From: Gracilimonas halophila
GTDB lineage: Bacteria; Bacteroidota; Rhodothermia; Balneolales; Balneolaceae
DNA: 64,000 nt
Direction of reading: 5' to 3'
NCBI RefSeq assembly: GCF_042684365.1
Contig: NZ_JBHULI010000001.1
Span: 62,001-126,000 of the forward strand
Shown: positions 9,536 to 19,006 of the stretch, piece after piece
How positions within the stretch are numbered: position 1 is the first letter of the stretch
How the letters are laid out: each line of letters opens with the position of its first letter
The notes under the pieces: model-generated
Told to the model about the DNA's origin: nothing
The model's database searches: none
What the model saw: only the letters and a program-made list of their open reading frames with translations
Translations under genes and position numbers: made by a program

Positions 9536-12415
9536 TTACTGCTCACCCTCTCCGGAGGCATTCCCTTCTTGATATTCAGAAATGATATCACCTTTCTCGG
9601 TTACGGCGATCACCTCATATCCTAAAGCTTCCAGGTTCTCACGATGTGCCTCGGCATCACCAACCACCAGAATGTAGAACTCATCCGTTTGCAGATGTTT
9701 TTTCGCAAGCTCATTGATCTCATCCTGAGAAATAGTTCGAATGATCTCTGCTTGTTCATCTACAAAAGACTCATCCAGATCATAGCGAATAATCTGACGT
9801 AAGAACCCTGCTTTTTGATAAGGGGCTTCGTACTCCCGGGCATCACGCTGTCCGATGGAGTTTCGCATGAATTCGAGCTCTTCTTCCGTGATACCATCTT
9901 CACGATATTCAGTGATCTCCTTCATGAATTCGTACACCGCACTATCGGTAGCGGAAGCCCTGATACCTGCAGATGCTGTAAATGGTCCCGGCTCATCTGA
10001 ACCACTGAAAAAAGAACGAGCGCCGTATGTCCAGCCCTTGTCTTCGCGGAGATTCAGATTAATCCGACTGTTGAAGGCGCCTCCTAATACATAGTTCATA
10101 AGCGACCTTTTGTAATATTCTCCGGTGGCATCAAAAGTCAGATCTGTCATATTTCCAATTCGGATCTGAGACTGAGGAGCTCCTTTTTTATCTACCAGGT
10201 AGATCTTAGTGTTTTCTGCAGGTTCAACCTCCGGAAGGTCGGGAACCTCCGCACCTTTAGGCTCCCATTCCCTCAGAAAGTCTAATTTTGAAAGGATCTC
10301 GTCCTCCTCGATATCACCTACAATAACCAACTCTGAAAGCTGCGGATCATAATATTTCTCGTAAAATGCTTTCACATCGTCCAGGGTAATTCGCTCAATG
10401 GTTTCTTCAAGTCCGCTTGAGGAAACAGAGTAGATATGTTCATCTCCGTAGAGCAAACGATTATATACCATGCTCGCTACAGATGCGGGATTTTGATAGC
10501 TTGATCGCAATCCCTCAAGTTGTTGCATTTTAACACGTGCAAAATCATTTTCATCGAAACCGGGTCGCATCATGATCTCTTCTGCCAGTTCCAGCGTTCG
10601 GTCAAGGTTTTTCTTCAGTGTACTGATATACACCGTAGTGGAAGAACTCCCTGATGATACACGAACAGTACTTGCTGTTTTACGCAACTCTTCCTGAATC
10701 TCCTCCGCCGTAAAATTCTCAGTGGACTCATTCAACATAGCGGCTGTCAATGAAGCCAAACCAGCTTTATCCGGCTCGTAAGCATTCATCCTGTGTCCTC
10801 CTTGAATAGATAACTGGAGTGTAACAATTGGGATCTCATTGTAGTTGGTCCCAATAACTTCTATTCCATTATCGAAGTTATCTTTCCAGAATTCAGGAAC
10901 CTGAACAAGGGGTGCTGTTTTAGCTTCAGGCTTCACACTTCGGTCAAAGTCATCTCCCGTAGGACGTGTATAATCCAGCCCGGTATAATCGGCCTGCGGA
11001 TATGGATTTTCACCCTCTGTTGGAGGAGTGTAATTGTCAGGTTTAGCAGGTTCGGTATCTTCATTTGGAAGCACACTTTGCACAACGGCAGGCTGCTGAT
11101 ATACGTATTTATTGAACACACGCATAATGTCTTCTTTGGTCACATCAAGATATCGCTGAAGATCACTTTGAATGAAGTTGGCACTTTCTGCAAAGGTCTC
11201 ATAGCTGGCAAGTTGTGACACCTTTCCGCTTACGTTGGCCAAACGGTTAATAAAACTTGACTCATAAGAGGCCTTGATCTTCATTAAGTCCTCATCCGAA
11301 ACTCCATCCTCAGCAAATTCTTCGAGGATACCTCTCATTTCAGTCTCAAAATCAGCCAGCGTTTGTCCCGGATATGGCAATACAAACATGGAAAATTCAC
11401 CCGCAAGTTCACTGGATGAATTACCCGCAAATGCCTGAATGGCTTTCTGAGTTTGTACAAACTTTTGGAAAAAATATGAACTTCTTCCTGTCCCAAGAAT
11501 CTGGGCAAGGAAATCTAAAGGTGCCTCATCCTCATGAAAGCGGGGGACGGTCGGGTAAGTAAAAATAAGCGCCGGAAAGCGGATATTGTTATCTACATAA
11601 GATACATATCGATCTTCTTCTAAAGTTACCCGTTCAAGCTTCATTTCTTCCACTTCCGGTCCACTTGGGATCACTCCGAAATACTTTTCAACCAAGGCCA
11701 CCACTTCTTCCGGGTTTACATCTCCGCCAACAGTCAGTACAGCGTTATTGGGACCATACCAGCGAAGGAAGAAGTTTTTCAGGTCTTCGAGATTAGCGCG
11801 GTCAAGGTCTTCCAGCTTCCCGATAGTCAGCCATGAATACGGGTGACCATACGGATAAAGCGATGCCGCATTTAGTTCGCTATACAATCCATAAGCCCGA
11901 TTATCGTAGTTCTGCTGTTTCTCATTTTTTACAGTTGAACGCTGCACTTCAAACTTCTGCTGCGTTACAGCCGGCAGGAAAAAACCCATACGGTCTGCTT
12001 CCAGCCAAAGTGCGACCTCAAGCTGATTACTTGGCAGGGTTTCAAAATAGTTGGTGCGATCACGATTGGTGGTTCCATTCAAGGTACCTCCTGATTCAGA
12101 AACGATCTTAAAATGCTCTTCATCGGCAACGTTCTCAGAACCCTGAAACATCATATGCTCAAAAAAGTGAGCAAAACCTGACTTTCCAAGTTCCTCACGA
12201 GCTGAACCTACATGATAAGTTACATCTACATGGACCAATGGGTCAGAATCATCTTCATGGATGATAAGTGTTAATCCGTTATCGAGAACATATTTCTCAT
12301 ACGGGATCACCAGTTCGTTGTCACTTTGTGTGACCTTCTCAATGAGTTGTGTTTGCCCGAATCCGGTACTCACGAATAACAGGGAAACAAATAACGTCGT
12401 TATTATGCGTTTCAT
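9536..12415 (-). CDS. Periplasmic M16 family zinc peptidase with two M16 halves
   Basis: A 959-residue exported metallopeptidase of the pitrilysin/insulinase family, with a signal peptide ending near FGQT. The first half carries the inverted zinc motif H-F-F-E-H at residues 83-87 and the downstream acidic ligand region. The second M16 half (from about residue 510) lacks a zinc motif, as is usual for the partner domain that closes the chamber. The protein probably degrades peptides in the periplasm. It is encoded alone, convergent with mnmE. The C-terminal 20 residues are acidic and Gly/Ser-rich. About 270 bases of apparently gene-free sequence separate it from the divergent cysE. Confidence 0.92.
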   Translation of the reverse strand: MKRIITTLFVSLLFVSTGFGQTQLIEKVTQSDNELVIPYEKYVLDNGLTLIIHEDDSDPLVHVDVTYHVGSAREELGKSGFAHFFEHMMFQGSENVADEEHFKIVSESGGTLNGTTNRDRTNYFETLPSNQLEVALWLEADRMGFFLPAVTQQKFEVQRSTVKNEKQQNYDNRAYGLYSELNAASLYPYGHPYSWLTIGKLEDLDRANLEDLKNFFLRWYGPNNAVLTVGGDVNPEEVVALVEKYFGVIPSGPEVEEMKLERVTLEEDRYVSYVDNNIRFPALIFTYPTVPRFHEDEAPLDFLAQILGTGRSSYFFQKFVQTQKAIQAFAGNSSSELAGEFSMFVLPYPGQTLADFETEMRGILEEFAEDGVSDEDLMKIKASYESSFINRLANVSGKVSQLASYETFAESANFIQSDLQRYLDVTKEDIMRVFNKYVYQQPAVVQSVLPNEDTEPAKPDNYTPPTEGENPYPQADYTGLDYTRPTGDDFDRSVKPEAKTAPLVQVPEFWKDNFDNGIEVIGTNYNEIPIVTLQLSIQGGHRMNAYEPDKAGLASLTAAMLNESTENFTAEEIQEELRKTASTVRVSSGSSSTTVYISTLKKNLDRTLELAEEIMMRPGFDENDFARVKMQQLEGLRSSYQNPASVASMVYNRLLYGDEHIYSVSSSGLEETIERITLDDVKAFYEKYYDPQLSELVIVGDIEEDEILSKLDFLREWEPKGAEVPDLPEVEPAENTKIYLVDKKGAPQSQIRIGNMTDLTFDATGEYYKRSLMNYVLGGAFNSRINLNLREDKGWTYGARSFFSGSDEPGPFTASAGIRASATDSAVYEFMKEITEYREDGITEEELEFMRNSIGQRDAREYEAPYQKAGFLRQIIRYDLDESFVDEQAEIIRTISQDEINELAKKHLQTDEFYILVVGDAEAHRENLEALGYEVIAVTEKGDIISEYQEGNASGEGEQ

Positions 12416-12686
12416 AAGAATTTAAGTTTTGTGTGACCCATAACGCGTCACTGTTGATATTTATAGCAAAAGAATGGATTACCTAAAGATCTACAGATAT
12501 CTGCATGTTTTACCTGTAAAAAGGCAACTCCCCGAACTATGTTATTAGTATGAAAGTAATAAAGTTTTAGGGAAATATTCAGATTTTCACAGCATTAATA
12601 TTTCCCGTTGTTAAACTCAGTTTTGGATGAACTGATTAGCATATTTTTATTGTTATAACTTCCTGACACAGAACTAATTATATATT

Positions 12687-13517
12687 TTGGAAGACCTAAC
12701 TTCTTTTATTTCAGATCTGACAAAAGCTCACCGGGATGTTTCCAAATGCCCTCCCCCGGAAAAGGTTATTTCATTTTTTGATGAGCTTCTTGGTTTGTTA
12801 TTCCCTGAATTTACCTACAACCGTTTAACAGATGAACAAGCCATAAAGGAACAATTGACTCACTGTAAAACAGAACTCCGAACCATCCTTGATCACAACA
12901 AGGAATGTGTAAAAAGCGGTATAAGTGGGTTAGAAGACCAGTTCTTTGAACAACTTCCTTCTATCCGTAAAATGCTTTTACAGGATGTTGATGCGATCTT
13001 TGATGGAGACCCTGCCGCTAAGTCTAAAGGGGAGATTATTCGTACCTATCCGGGATTCTATGCTATGGCCGCTCACCGAATTGCATATGAGTTACTACAT
13101 TTAGGGGTGAATCTGATTCCAAGGATCATCTCGGAATATGCCCATCGACAAACGGGAATTGACATCCATCCCGGAGCCGAGATCGGAGATCATTTTTGTA
13201 TAGACCACGGAACCGGTATTGTGATCGGTGAAACCACAAAGATCGGTTCTTATGTAAAGATCTATCAGGGTGTAACTTTAGGTGGGTTGAGCGTTAATAA
13301 AGAAGATGCCCGCAAGAAACGGCATCCAACCATTGAAGATCATGTAGTGATCTACGCCGGGGCAACTATTTTGGGTGGCGTTACGGTGATCGGCAAAGGC
13401 AGTATCATCGGCGGTAATGTATGGCTGACGAAAAGCGTACCCGCTAATTCCAAGATCTATTATCAGGCAAAGATGTCGAATTCTGAAGGAGAAACGGATA
13501 CCATTATTTATAAATAG
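12687..13517 (+). CDS. cysE: Serine O-acetyltransferase, long EpsC-type
   Basis: Makes O-acetyl-L-serine from serine and acetyl-CoA, the acceptor for cysteine synthesis. The C-terminal half is a left-handed beta-helix of hexapeptide repeats: IDIHPGAEIGDHFCIDHGTG, then VIGETTKIG and the GVTLGG turn; the DHGTG histidine is the catalytic one. The helical N terminus is longer than in E. coli CysE, as in the EpsC/SATase group. The start is a TTG at 12687; no ATG in frame gives a better N terminus. It lies 28 bases before cysM, forming a two-gene cysteine operon. Confidence 0.93.
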   Translation: MEDLTSFISDLTKAHRDVSKCPPPEKVISFFDELLGLLFPEFTYNRLTDEQAIKEQLTHCKTELRTILDHNKECVKSGISGLEDQFFEQLPSIRKMLLQDVDAIFDGDPAAKSKGEIIRTYPGFYAMAAHRIAYELLHLGVNLIPRIISEYAHRQTGIDIHPGAEIGDHFCIDHGTGIVIGETTKIGSYVKIYQGVTLGGLSVNKEDARKKRHPTIEDHVVIYAGATILGGVTVIGKGSIIGGNVWLTKSVPANSKIYYQAKMSNSEGETDTIIYK

Positions 13518-13545
13518 CAGGATCATTTTTTGAAAACTCATACCT

Positions 13546-14427
13546 ATGAAGATAGAACAACTTATCGGCAACACCCCACTTATTGAATTGCAGAATATTC
13601 CATCCAATAAAAAAGTAACCATCTACTGTAAGCTGGAGGGACAAAATCCGGGAGGGAGTGTTAAAGACCGTGCGGCTTTAGGGATGATCAATGGGGCACT
13701 GGAACGTGAAGATATAAAGCCGGGAGATACATTGGTAGAGGCCACCAGCGGAAATACTGGTATAGCACTCGCCATGATAGCAGCTATGAAAGGGCTCAAC
13801 ATCAAATTGCTGATGCCGGAAAGTACCACCGAAGAACGCATCAAATCCATGAAGGCTTTTGGAGCTGAAGTGATCCTCACCCCCGCTGAAAAAACCATTG
13901 AGTATTCACGACAGCTGGCTGAAGAAATGGCTGATGACCACGGATATTTTCAGCTCAATCAATTTACCAATCCCGATAATTATAAAATGCATGAACGCAC
14001 CACCGGTCCTGAGATCTGGAAAGATACGAATGGCAAGATCACGCATTTTGTCTCCGCTATGGGCACCACCGGAACAATTATGGGTGTATCCCGGTATTTG
14101 AAATCTCAAAATCCTGAAGTTCAGATCGTTGGAACTCAGCCGACTGATGGCTCTTCGATTCCGGGAATTCGCAGGTGGTCGCCAGAATATCTCCCAAAGA
14201 TCTTTGAAGCCGAACGCGTTGACCGCACTATTGACGTAAGTGAAAAAGAGGCTACTGAAATGGCCCGTAGAATGGCCATCGAAGAAGGAATTTTCGCGGG
14301 AATGAGCAGCGGTGGAGCATTAACGGCTGCCCTAAAATTAGCTGAAGAATTAGCTGAAGGTGTGATCGTTTGCATTACCTGTGATCGTGGTGACCGGTAT
14401 CTAAGCTCGGCATTATTTGATCATTAG
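13546..14427 (+). CDS. cysM: Cysteine synthase B (O-acetylserine sulfhydrylase)
   Basis: A PLP enzyme that forms L-cysteine from O-acetylserine and sulfide or thiosulfate. The PLP lysine is Lys40 in NPGGSVKDRAA. The substrate loop TSGNTGIALA and the phosphate-binding GTTGTIMG are intact. At 293 residues with the short C terminus it matches CysM more than CysK, including CysM-like GTQPTDGSSIPGIRRW. CysM enzymes can use thiosulfate, but that preference is only inferred here. It is co-directional with cysE, so the two enzymes of the pathway are made together. Confidence 0.93.
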   Translation: MKIEQLIGNTPLIELQNIPSNKKVTIYCKLEGQNPGGSVKDRAALGMINGALEREDIKPGDTLVEATSGNTGIALAMIAAMKGLNIKLLMPESTTEERIKSMKAFGAEVILTPAEKTIEYSRQLAEEMADDHGYFQLNQFTNPDNYKMHERTTGPEIWKDTNGKITHFVSAMGTTGTIMGVSRYLKSQNPEVQIVGTQPTDGSSIPGIRRWSPEYLPKIFEAERVDRTIDVSEKEATEMARRMAIEEGIFAGMSSGGALTAALKLAEELAEGVIVCITCDRGDRYLSSALFDH

Positions 14428-14438
14428 TTAATAAAAAA

Positions 14439-14460
14439 GCCTCGTATGTTAGTACGAGGC
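14439..14460 (-). terminator. Hairpin terminator for the lipoprotein gene at 14484
   Basis: A perfect 8-bp stem (GCCTCGTA / TACGAGGC) is preceded on the plus strand by AAAAAA, so on the minus strand it ends in a T-run. It lies between the convergent cysM and lipoprotein genes and best serves the latter. Confidence 0.85.
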
Positions 14461-14483
14461 TCAAAATTGTGAATCGGTTTATC

Positions 14484-15458
14484 CTAGAAACTTTCAAGTA
14501 GCGTTGTTGCGTCGGTACCAAAATCAACCAACTCCATGGTTGAACTTTCTCCTTCCTCTTCTTCAGCATATTCGTATTTCACGATAGCGCCGGGCACCTG
14601 ATCTGCGAAAACTCTCCACATCTTCATCGAAATACCGGGAGCGACTCCAAAGTTCAGCAGGTCTGCCGTAAAAGTTCTTGCCGGCACACTAACAGAAACA
14701 GAGCGTTCGGAAAGAGCTCCTTCCATTGATTCTTCCGTTAGTTTTTGAGGGGAATTATACCATCCTTCTGATACCGGCTTCTCCTGCGCCTCATTATCTC
14801 CGATCTTCTCACGCATTCTTACGATCGACTGCCGACCTTCAGAGAATAATACTTCTGCGATATAATGCTCTTCGTCATCATCAGAATCTCCTTTTAGAAT
14901 GATCTGCCACCATTCCTGTCCGTTTTCCAGTTTTTTAAGTAGTGCCTTTCTCATGTAGGATTCTTCCGAATCATCCGTTTTCCACTCGGTCCATCCGCCT
15001 TCGGGATAGTCTTCAAGTTCCAGCTGATATCCATACCCCGTAAAAAGATAGTTGAACATCATCGGATACATATTCATTGCCCCAAAGTTTATTCCGGTAA
15101 AACTGATCGCTCCGATCTCTACTTCGTTAGTAAGTCTTGCTGTTATGGTAGATCCATTATCTTTAGGCATCGTGACCACCATGTTATTTGGCATATAATT
15201 ATCTGCAAGTACCGTAATATTATGAATACCCACAGTTCCGAAGCGTATAGTCACCATTCCAGATTCATCAGTCGTACTTTTTCTTCCATTGGATGCTTCA
15301 ACTTGTGCTCCCTGGATTGGGTTCCCCTCCACATCCAACACTTCTATATCCACCGAATTAATGGGAACTTTGTTTAACATATTGGCTCCCGGCATTGCAC
15401 ATCCTGTAACTAAGAGCGCAGCAATTACCGACAGTAATCCTAACTTTTTTCTAATCAT
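14484..15458 (-). CDS. Lipoprotein with carboxypeptidase-regulatory-like domain
   Basis: A 324-residue lipoprotein: N-terminal signal with lipobox LVTGC, so Cys20 is the likely lipidated residue. Residues about 35-110 form a beta-sandwich of the carboxypeptidase-D regulatory / Ig-like type (VLDVEGNPIQGAQVEASNG), common in surface proteins of this phylum. The remainder is not recognised; it is acidic and contains a WTEWK segment followed by a QEWWQIILKGDSDDDEEH stretch that may describe a ligand-binding barrel. It is a single gene with its own terminator. The function is unknown. Confidence 0.8.
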   Translation of the reverse strand: MIRKKLGLLSVIAALLVTGCAMPGANMLNKVPINSVDIEVLDVEGNPIQGAQVEASNGRKSTTDESGMVTIRFGTVGIHNITVLADNYMPNNMVVTMPKDNGSTITARLTNEVEIGAISFTGINFGAMNMYPMMFNYLFTGYGYQLELEDYPEGGWTEWKTDDSEESYMRKALLKKLENGQEWWQIILKGDSDDDEEHYIAEVLFSEGRQSIVRMREKIGDNEAQEKPVSEGWYNSPQKLTEESMEGALSERSVSVSVPARTFTADLLNFGVAPGISMKMWRVFADQVPGAIVKYEYAEEEEGESSTMELVDFGTDATTLLESF

Positions 15459-15593
15459 CTTTCTTTTCTATTAGTTGATATTTTTTCGAGCTTCTGCTTA
15501 CTATTATCTACGAAAAGAAGATGTTTTTTAGCTCAGGTAGTAATTTGAAGTTTCAATATTTCAGCCTTCATCTTTGAAACCAAGATCTAAATC

Positions 15594-15630
15594 ATAAAAA
15601 AAGCCACTCACATAAGTAATGTAAGTGGCT
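15594..15630 (-). terminator. Terminator downstream of secG
   Basis: On the minus strand the near-perfect inverted repeat at 15602-15630 (12-bp stem with AGCCACT / AGTGGCT ends) is followed by a run of seven T. It lies about 25 bases after the secG stop. Confidence 0.88.
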
Positions 15631-15653
15631 TTGAATTTCTGGAAGGAAACTAC

Positions 15654-16019
15654 TTAGTTTTCGTTTTCCTCACTTGAATTATCTTCTTGCTGAGGGATAG
15701 CCGGAGCTGTTTCCGAAGGAGCCTCTATTGGAGCATTCATTCCAGGCGCACCTTCTTGTAAAATACTTCTATTTGCATCACCTCTGTCGATGGCAAAGTT
15801 CGCCAACACACATAGGGTCAGAAAAATAGCAGCAAGAATAGATGTTGATTTCGAAAGCAAGTCTGCTGTTCGGCGAGCACCAAGTCCGCCACCGCCACCG
15901 ATGGCCCCTGCTCCGCCCATTCCGGAAATTCCTTGTCCCTGTCCCGGCTGAAGTAAAACAACCACGATCAACAGGAAGCATATAACAGCAATAACTCCTA
16001 CAATAATATTATAAAGCAT
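15654..16019 (-). CDS. secG: Preprotein translocase subunit SecG
   Basis: A small inner-membrane subunit that assists SecYEG protein export. Two hydrophobic helices (residues about 3-23 and 58-76) flank the typical QPGQGQGISGMGGAG loop and the conserved GGGLGARRTADLL segment. The C-terminal tail after residue 80 is Pro/Glu-rich, ends in acidic residues and is longer than in E. coli, as is common in this phylum. It is transcribed alone and is divergent from the MscS gene, with a 98-base gap holding both promoters. Confidence 0.92.
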   Translation of the reverse strand: MLYNIIVGVIAVICFLLIVVVLLQPGQGQGISGMGGAGAIGGGGGLGARRTADLLSKSTSILAAIFLTLCVLANFAIDRGDANRSILQEGAPGMNAPIEAPSETAPAIPQQEDNSSEENEN

Positions 16020-16117
16020 GTAATTAATTTCTTAATCTTTTTGAAGGGTGAAAAGATACCCAATTTTGCATACTATCCCAAGCATTAGCTACTCAAAAAA
16101 ATAATTAAATTGCACGA

Positions 16118-17041
16118 ATGGAAGAGTTCATAAATGACATCACTGATTTCATAGCAAGCTCACCAAGTCTCACCGTGCAAATAGTTGAGACTTTGGTCAT
16201 TATTTTAGTTCTATGGGGAATACGAATCTTTGCTGTTCGGCTTCTACAGAAAAATGTAGAGACCAAAAAAACCGTATATAAGTGGCGTAAAAATATTACC
16301 TATATCACCTTTTTTATAGGTGTGCTGATCTTAGGGCAGGTTTGGTTTGCTGCTCTTGGGCAATTAGGAACTTTCTTAGGCCTTCTTTCAGCCGGTATTG
16401 CCATTGCCCTGAAAGACCCTGTCACTGATATTGCAGCCTGGTTATTCCTGATCTGGAGAAAACCTTTTGATATCGGAGATCGCATTCAGGTTGGAAGTTC
16501 CAAAGGTGATGTCATCGATATTCGGGTATTTAAGTTTACGATACTGGAAATAGGAAATTGGGTAGATGCTGATCAAAGTACCGGCAGAGTGATCCACATA
16601 CCAAATCATAAAGTGTTTACTGATGACCTTGCCAACTACACCAGCGACTTTGAGTTTATCTGGAATGAAATGGGGGTCCTGGTCACATTTGAAAGTGACT
16701 GGAAGAAAGCGAGAAAGATCTTGCAGGAAGTTGTTGAAGAAAATATGCAGGAGTTCGTCGAGCAGGCCAAGGAAGAGGTTAAAAAAGCCGAGAAATCATA
16801 TCTTATTCAATATCGGTACTTAACCCCGATCGTGTATACAAGTGTTAAGGATAGCGGTATTAACCTCTCCATTCGATATCTCTCCGATCCACGGAAACGA
16901 CGGGGAATCTCCCAATCTATATGGGAGTCCGTCTTGGACCGTTTTGCCGAACATGACGATATTGATTTTGCATACCCAACCATTCGTTACTACGACAACC
17001 CTTCAGAAGGTAAACCGAGCACTATTCCTTCTGGAGATTAG
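16118..17041 (+). CDS. Small-conductance mechanosensitive channel (MscS family)
   Basis: A 307-residue inner-membrane channel that releases solutes on osmotic downshock. There are three hydrophobic helices in the first 110 residues. The pore helix is LGLLSAGIAIALKDPVTDI, and the beta domain that follows has the family pattern FDIGDRIQVG...GDVIDI and NHKVF. The cytoplasmic vestibule contains a Lys/Glu-rich coiled segment near residues 190-235. It is a stand-alone gene. Family membership is clear; gating properties are not deducible. Confidence 0.9.
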   Translation: MEEFINDITDFIASSPSLTVQIVETLVIILVLWGIRIFAVRLLQKNVETKKTVYKWRKNITYITFFIGVLILGQVWFAALGQLGTFLGLLSAGIAIALKDPVTDIAAWLFLIWRKPFDIGDRIQVGSSKGDVIDIRVFKFTILEIGNWVDADQSTGRVIHIPNHKVFTDDLANYTSDFEFIWNEMGVLVTFESDWKKARKILQEVVEENMQEFVEQAKEEVKKAEKSYLIQYRYLTPIVYTSVKDSGINLSIRYLSDPRKRRGISQSIWESVLDRFAEHDDIDFAYPTIRYYDNPSEGKPSTIPSGD

Positions 17042-17061
17042 TAGTATTGAATTCCTAATTT

Positions 17062-17721
17062 CTAATCCTCATCCTCCCCATCATAGTTTCGGAGTTTAGG
17101 AATAGGCTGAATAAGCTCCTTTGAATTGTTGGATGGATCATTCACCAGCTCCGGCACCCTGAAAACAGACATGTTTGGTAATAATTGATTTCCTGAGAAA
17201 CCATTTTTTATCATATCGCTCACGCCTTCACTCAGCCACTCTTCAAATTCTTTAGGATCCAGGATCACCGGCATTCGATTGTCAAGTGGTTCTACCAGGG
17301 CATTTGCTTGCATTGTTAAAACTGCAAAACTTTCACTTTGAGTATCCCATAACCCCGCGACTCCCAAAACATCCTGAGTGATCACCCTCAAATAAAAAGG
17401 TAGTGGATCATCTACTGTTTCCTTCCATTTATAAAACCCTAAGGCAGGAATTAAGCATGGACTAAAATCCTTCAAGGAAAATTCAGAGTTCTCTTTTGTG
17501 AAAGCTTCATGCTCCAATTCATATACACTTGTTTCTGAATTATCAGGATCTAAACCCCAGATGGACCTGACTATTTTTCTGTTATCATTTCCAATAATTA
17601 CGGGCATCGAATGGCCAGGCATTACGTTATAGTTTGGTTCATACATGATCTCCGAATCTGAGCTTACTCCAAACACTTCTTTAATAGTATATCTATCAGT
17701 TTCTAAAACGTATCGCTTCAT
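17062..17721 (-). CDS. SRAP/YedK-fold protein lacking the catalytic residues
   Basis: The fold is that of the SRAP (SOS response-associated peptidase, YedK/HMCES) family: YNVMPGHSMPVIIG, IWGLDP, CLIPALGFYKWKE, AGLWDT, VLTMQAN and NRMPVIL line up in order. Active members begin Met-Cys-Gly-Arg and use Cys2 to form a thiazolidine crosslink with abasic DNA. This protein begins MKRYVLET and has no cysteine there. The glutamate of the FEW/YEW motif is Lys98, and the histidine of the HxRxP motif is Asp or Leu. It therefore should not self-process or crosslink abasic sites as YedK does. It is 219 residues and intact, so a non-catalytic DNA-binding or other role is possible. It is convergent with the MscS gene. 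Confidence 0.8.
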   Translation of the reverse strand: MKRYVLETDRYTIKEVFGVSSDSEIMYEPNYNVMPGHSMPVIIGNDNRKIVRSIWGLDPDNSETSVYELEHEAFTKENSEFSLKDFSPCLIPALGFYKWKETVDDPLPFYLRVITQDVLGVAGLWDTQSESFAVLTMQANALVEPLDNRMPVILDPKEFEEWLSEGVSDMIKNGFSGNQLLPNMSVFRVPELVNDPSNNSKELIQPIPKLRNYDGEDED

Positions 17722-17878
17722 GAGTTTTAATTTGGTTGATTTATAAGGTTAACGTAAAAAGTCTGAGGTATTGTTCAGTTTTTCAACATACACTTTACGG
17801 CCTTTGCGCTTTCTTAGCCATCTCAGCGTGAAACGAAAAATTTATTACCTTCCTCCCAAATCAAATTCAATCTTCATC

Positions 17879-18808
17879 ATGACCAATCCATTTTATAATC
17901 CGGATGAACAGCGTCTTCGCTCTTTATTTAGGGTTCTGCTATTCATTTTTCTTTTTAGTATAGCTGTAAGCATCCCTTTTCTCATCCCTTTTGAGCCTGT
18001 TCAATTCATAGGACAGTCCGTTATGACGCTTGGCTTATTTTATATGATGTTTCGGTTTGTGGATCAGAGAGCCTGGCGAGATTCCGGGTTGATCATGACC
18101 AAAACATGGATTAAAGAATGTCTGATGGGAGTCGCTATTGCCGGAACAGCTATGGGGCTCATCTTTTTATCATTATGGCTAACCGAAGGGTTGGAAGTTA
18201 CCGGGTACGGATGGGATCGTAATGGGCAAAGCTTTTGGATGGTTCCTCTATTTTATTTTTTCATAAGAATGGCTTCTGTTGGATTCTACGAAGAAGTGAT
18301 GGCGCGAGGATACCTCATTCCCAATATTATTGAAGGATTTACCTTTGGAAACATCACTCCTCAAAAAGCGGCTGTAATTGCCGTGATCATCAGTTCTTCC
18401 ATTTTTGGGATCTTACATGCAAGCAACCCTAATGCCTCTGTTACAGCTGTAATAAACATCATTTTTGCAGGAGTAATGCTGGCCGTTCCTTACCTAATAA
18501 CCGGGCGGCTGGCACTATCCATTGGACTACATTTTTCATGGAATTTTTTTCAGGGAGGAGTTTTCGGGTTTAGGGTAAGCGGTATGGAATTCCGGCATTC
18601 CATCATCCAGATACAGCAAGGTGGTCCTGAATGGTGGACAGGGGGAGCTTTTGGCCCCGAAGCAGGATTGATAGGAATATTTGGAATGCTATTTATTCTT
18701 GGGCTCTCCATTCTTTATTTAAAAAGAACGGGAGTTAAATTGGGTTATGCCGAAAATTTCAGGACTGCTTTTCAAAAGGAAGAAATTTCTGAAGAGAGCA
18801 CTAACTAA
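17879..18808 (+). CDS. CPBP family intramembrane protease-like protein
   Basis: A multi-pass inner-membrane protein of the CPBP / CAAX prenyl-protease (ABI) family. The glutamate-arginine motif GFYEEVMARGYLI and the following histidine motifs (ILHASNPNAS and LHFSWNFFQG) form the putative catalytic site. The open frame extends to 17771, but the ATG at 17879 (MTNPFYNPDEQRL) gives a cleaner 309-residue protein whose first membrane helix starts near residue 20. About eight hydrophobic helices are visible. Its substrate is unknown; family members process prenylated proteins or peptides, or act in membrane stress. Confidence 0.87.
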   Translation: MTNPFYNPDEQRLRSLFRVLLFIFLFSIAVSIPFLIPFEPVQFIGQSVMTLGLFYMMFRFVDQRAWRDSGLIMTKTWIKECLMGVAIAGTAMGLIFLSLWLTEGLEVTGYGWDRNGQSFWMVPLFYFFIRMASVGFYEEVMARGYLIPNIIEGFTFGNITPQKAAVIAVIISSSIFGILHASNPNASVTAVINIIFAGVMLAVPYLITGRLALSIGLHFSWNFFQGGVFGFRVSGMEFRHSIIQIQQGGPEWWTGGAFGPEAGLIGIFGMLFILGLSILYLKRTGVKLGYAENFRTAFQKEEISEESTN

Positions 18809-19006
18809 TAAGTTAATGTTTATAAAAAGGAATCAAACCTGCGGTTAAAATAGAGCATTAAAATCCCAAAAAATTAAGTATAGAATATCAAAAATTCGAT
18901 ATTCCCTGAGCTTGCTTCACATTTTTTGTATATTGGTTTGTCTTTATTAAAAGACACGATCTTTGAAAATTGAACTATAACGCCAAAAATGAAAGAGGTG
19001 TAACCA

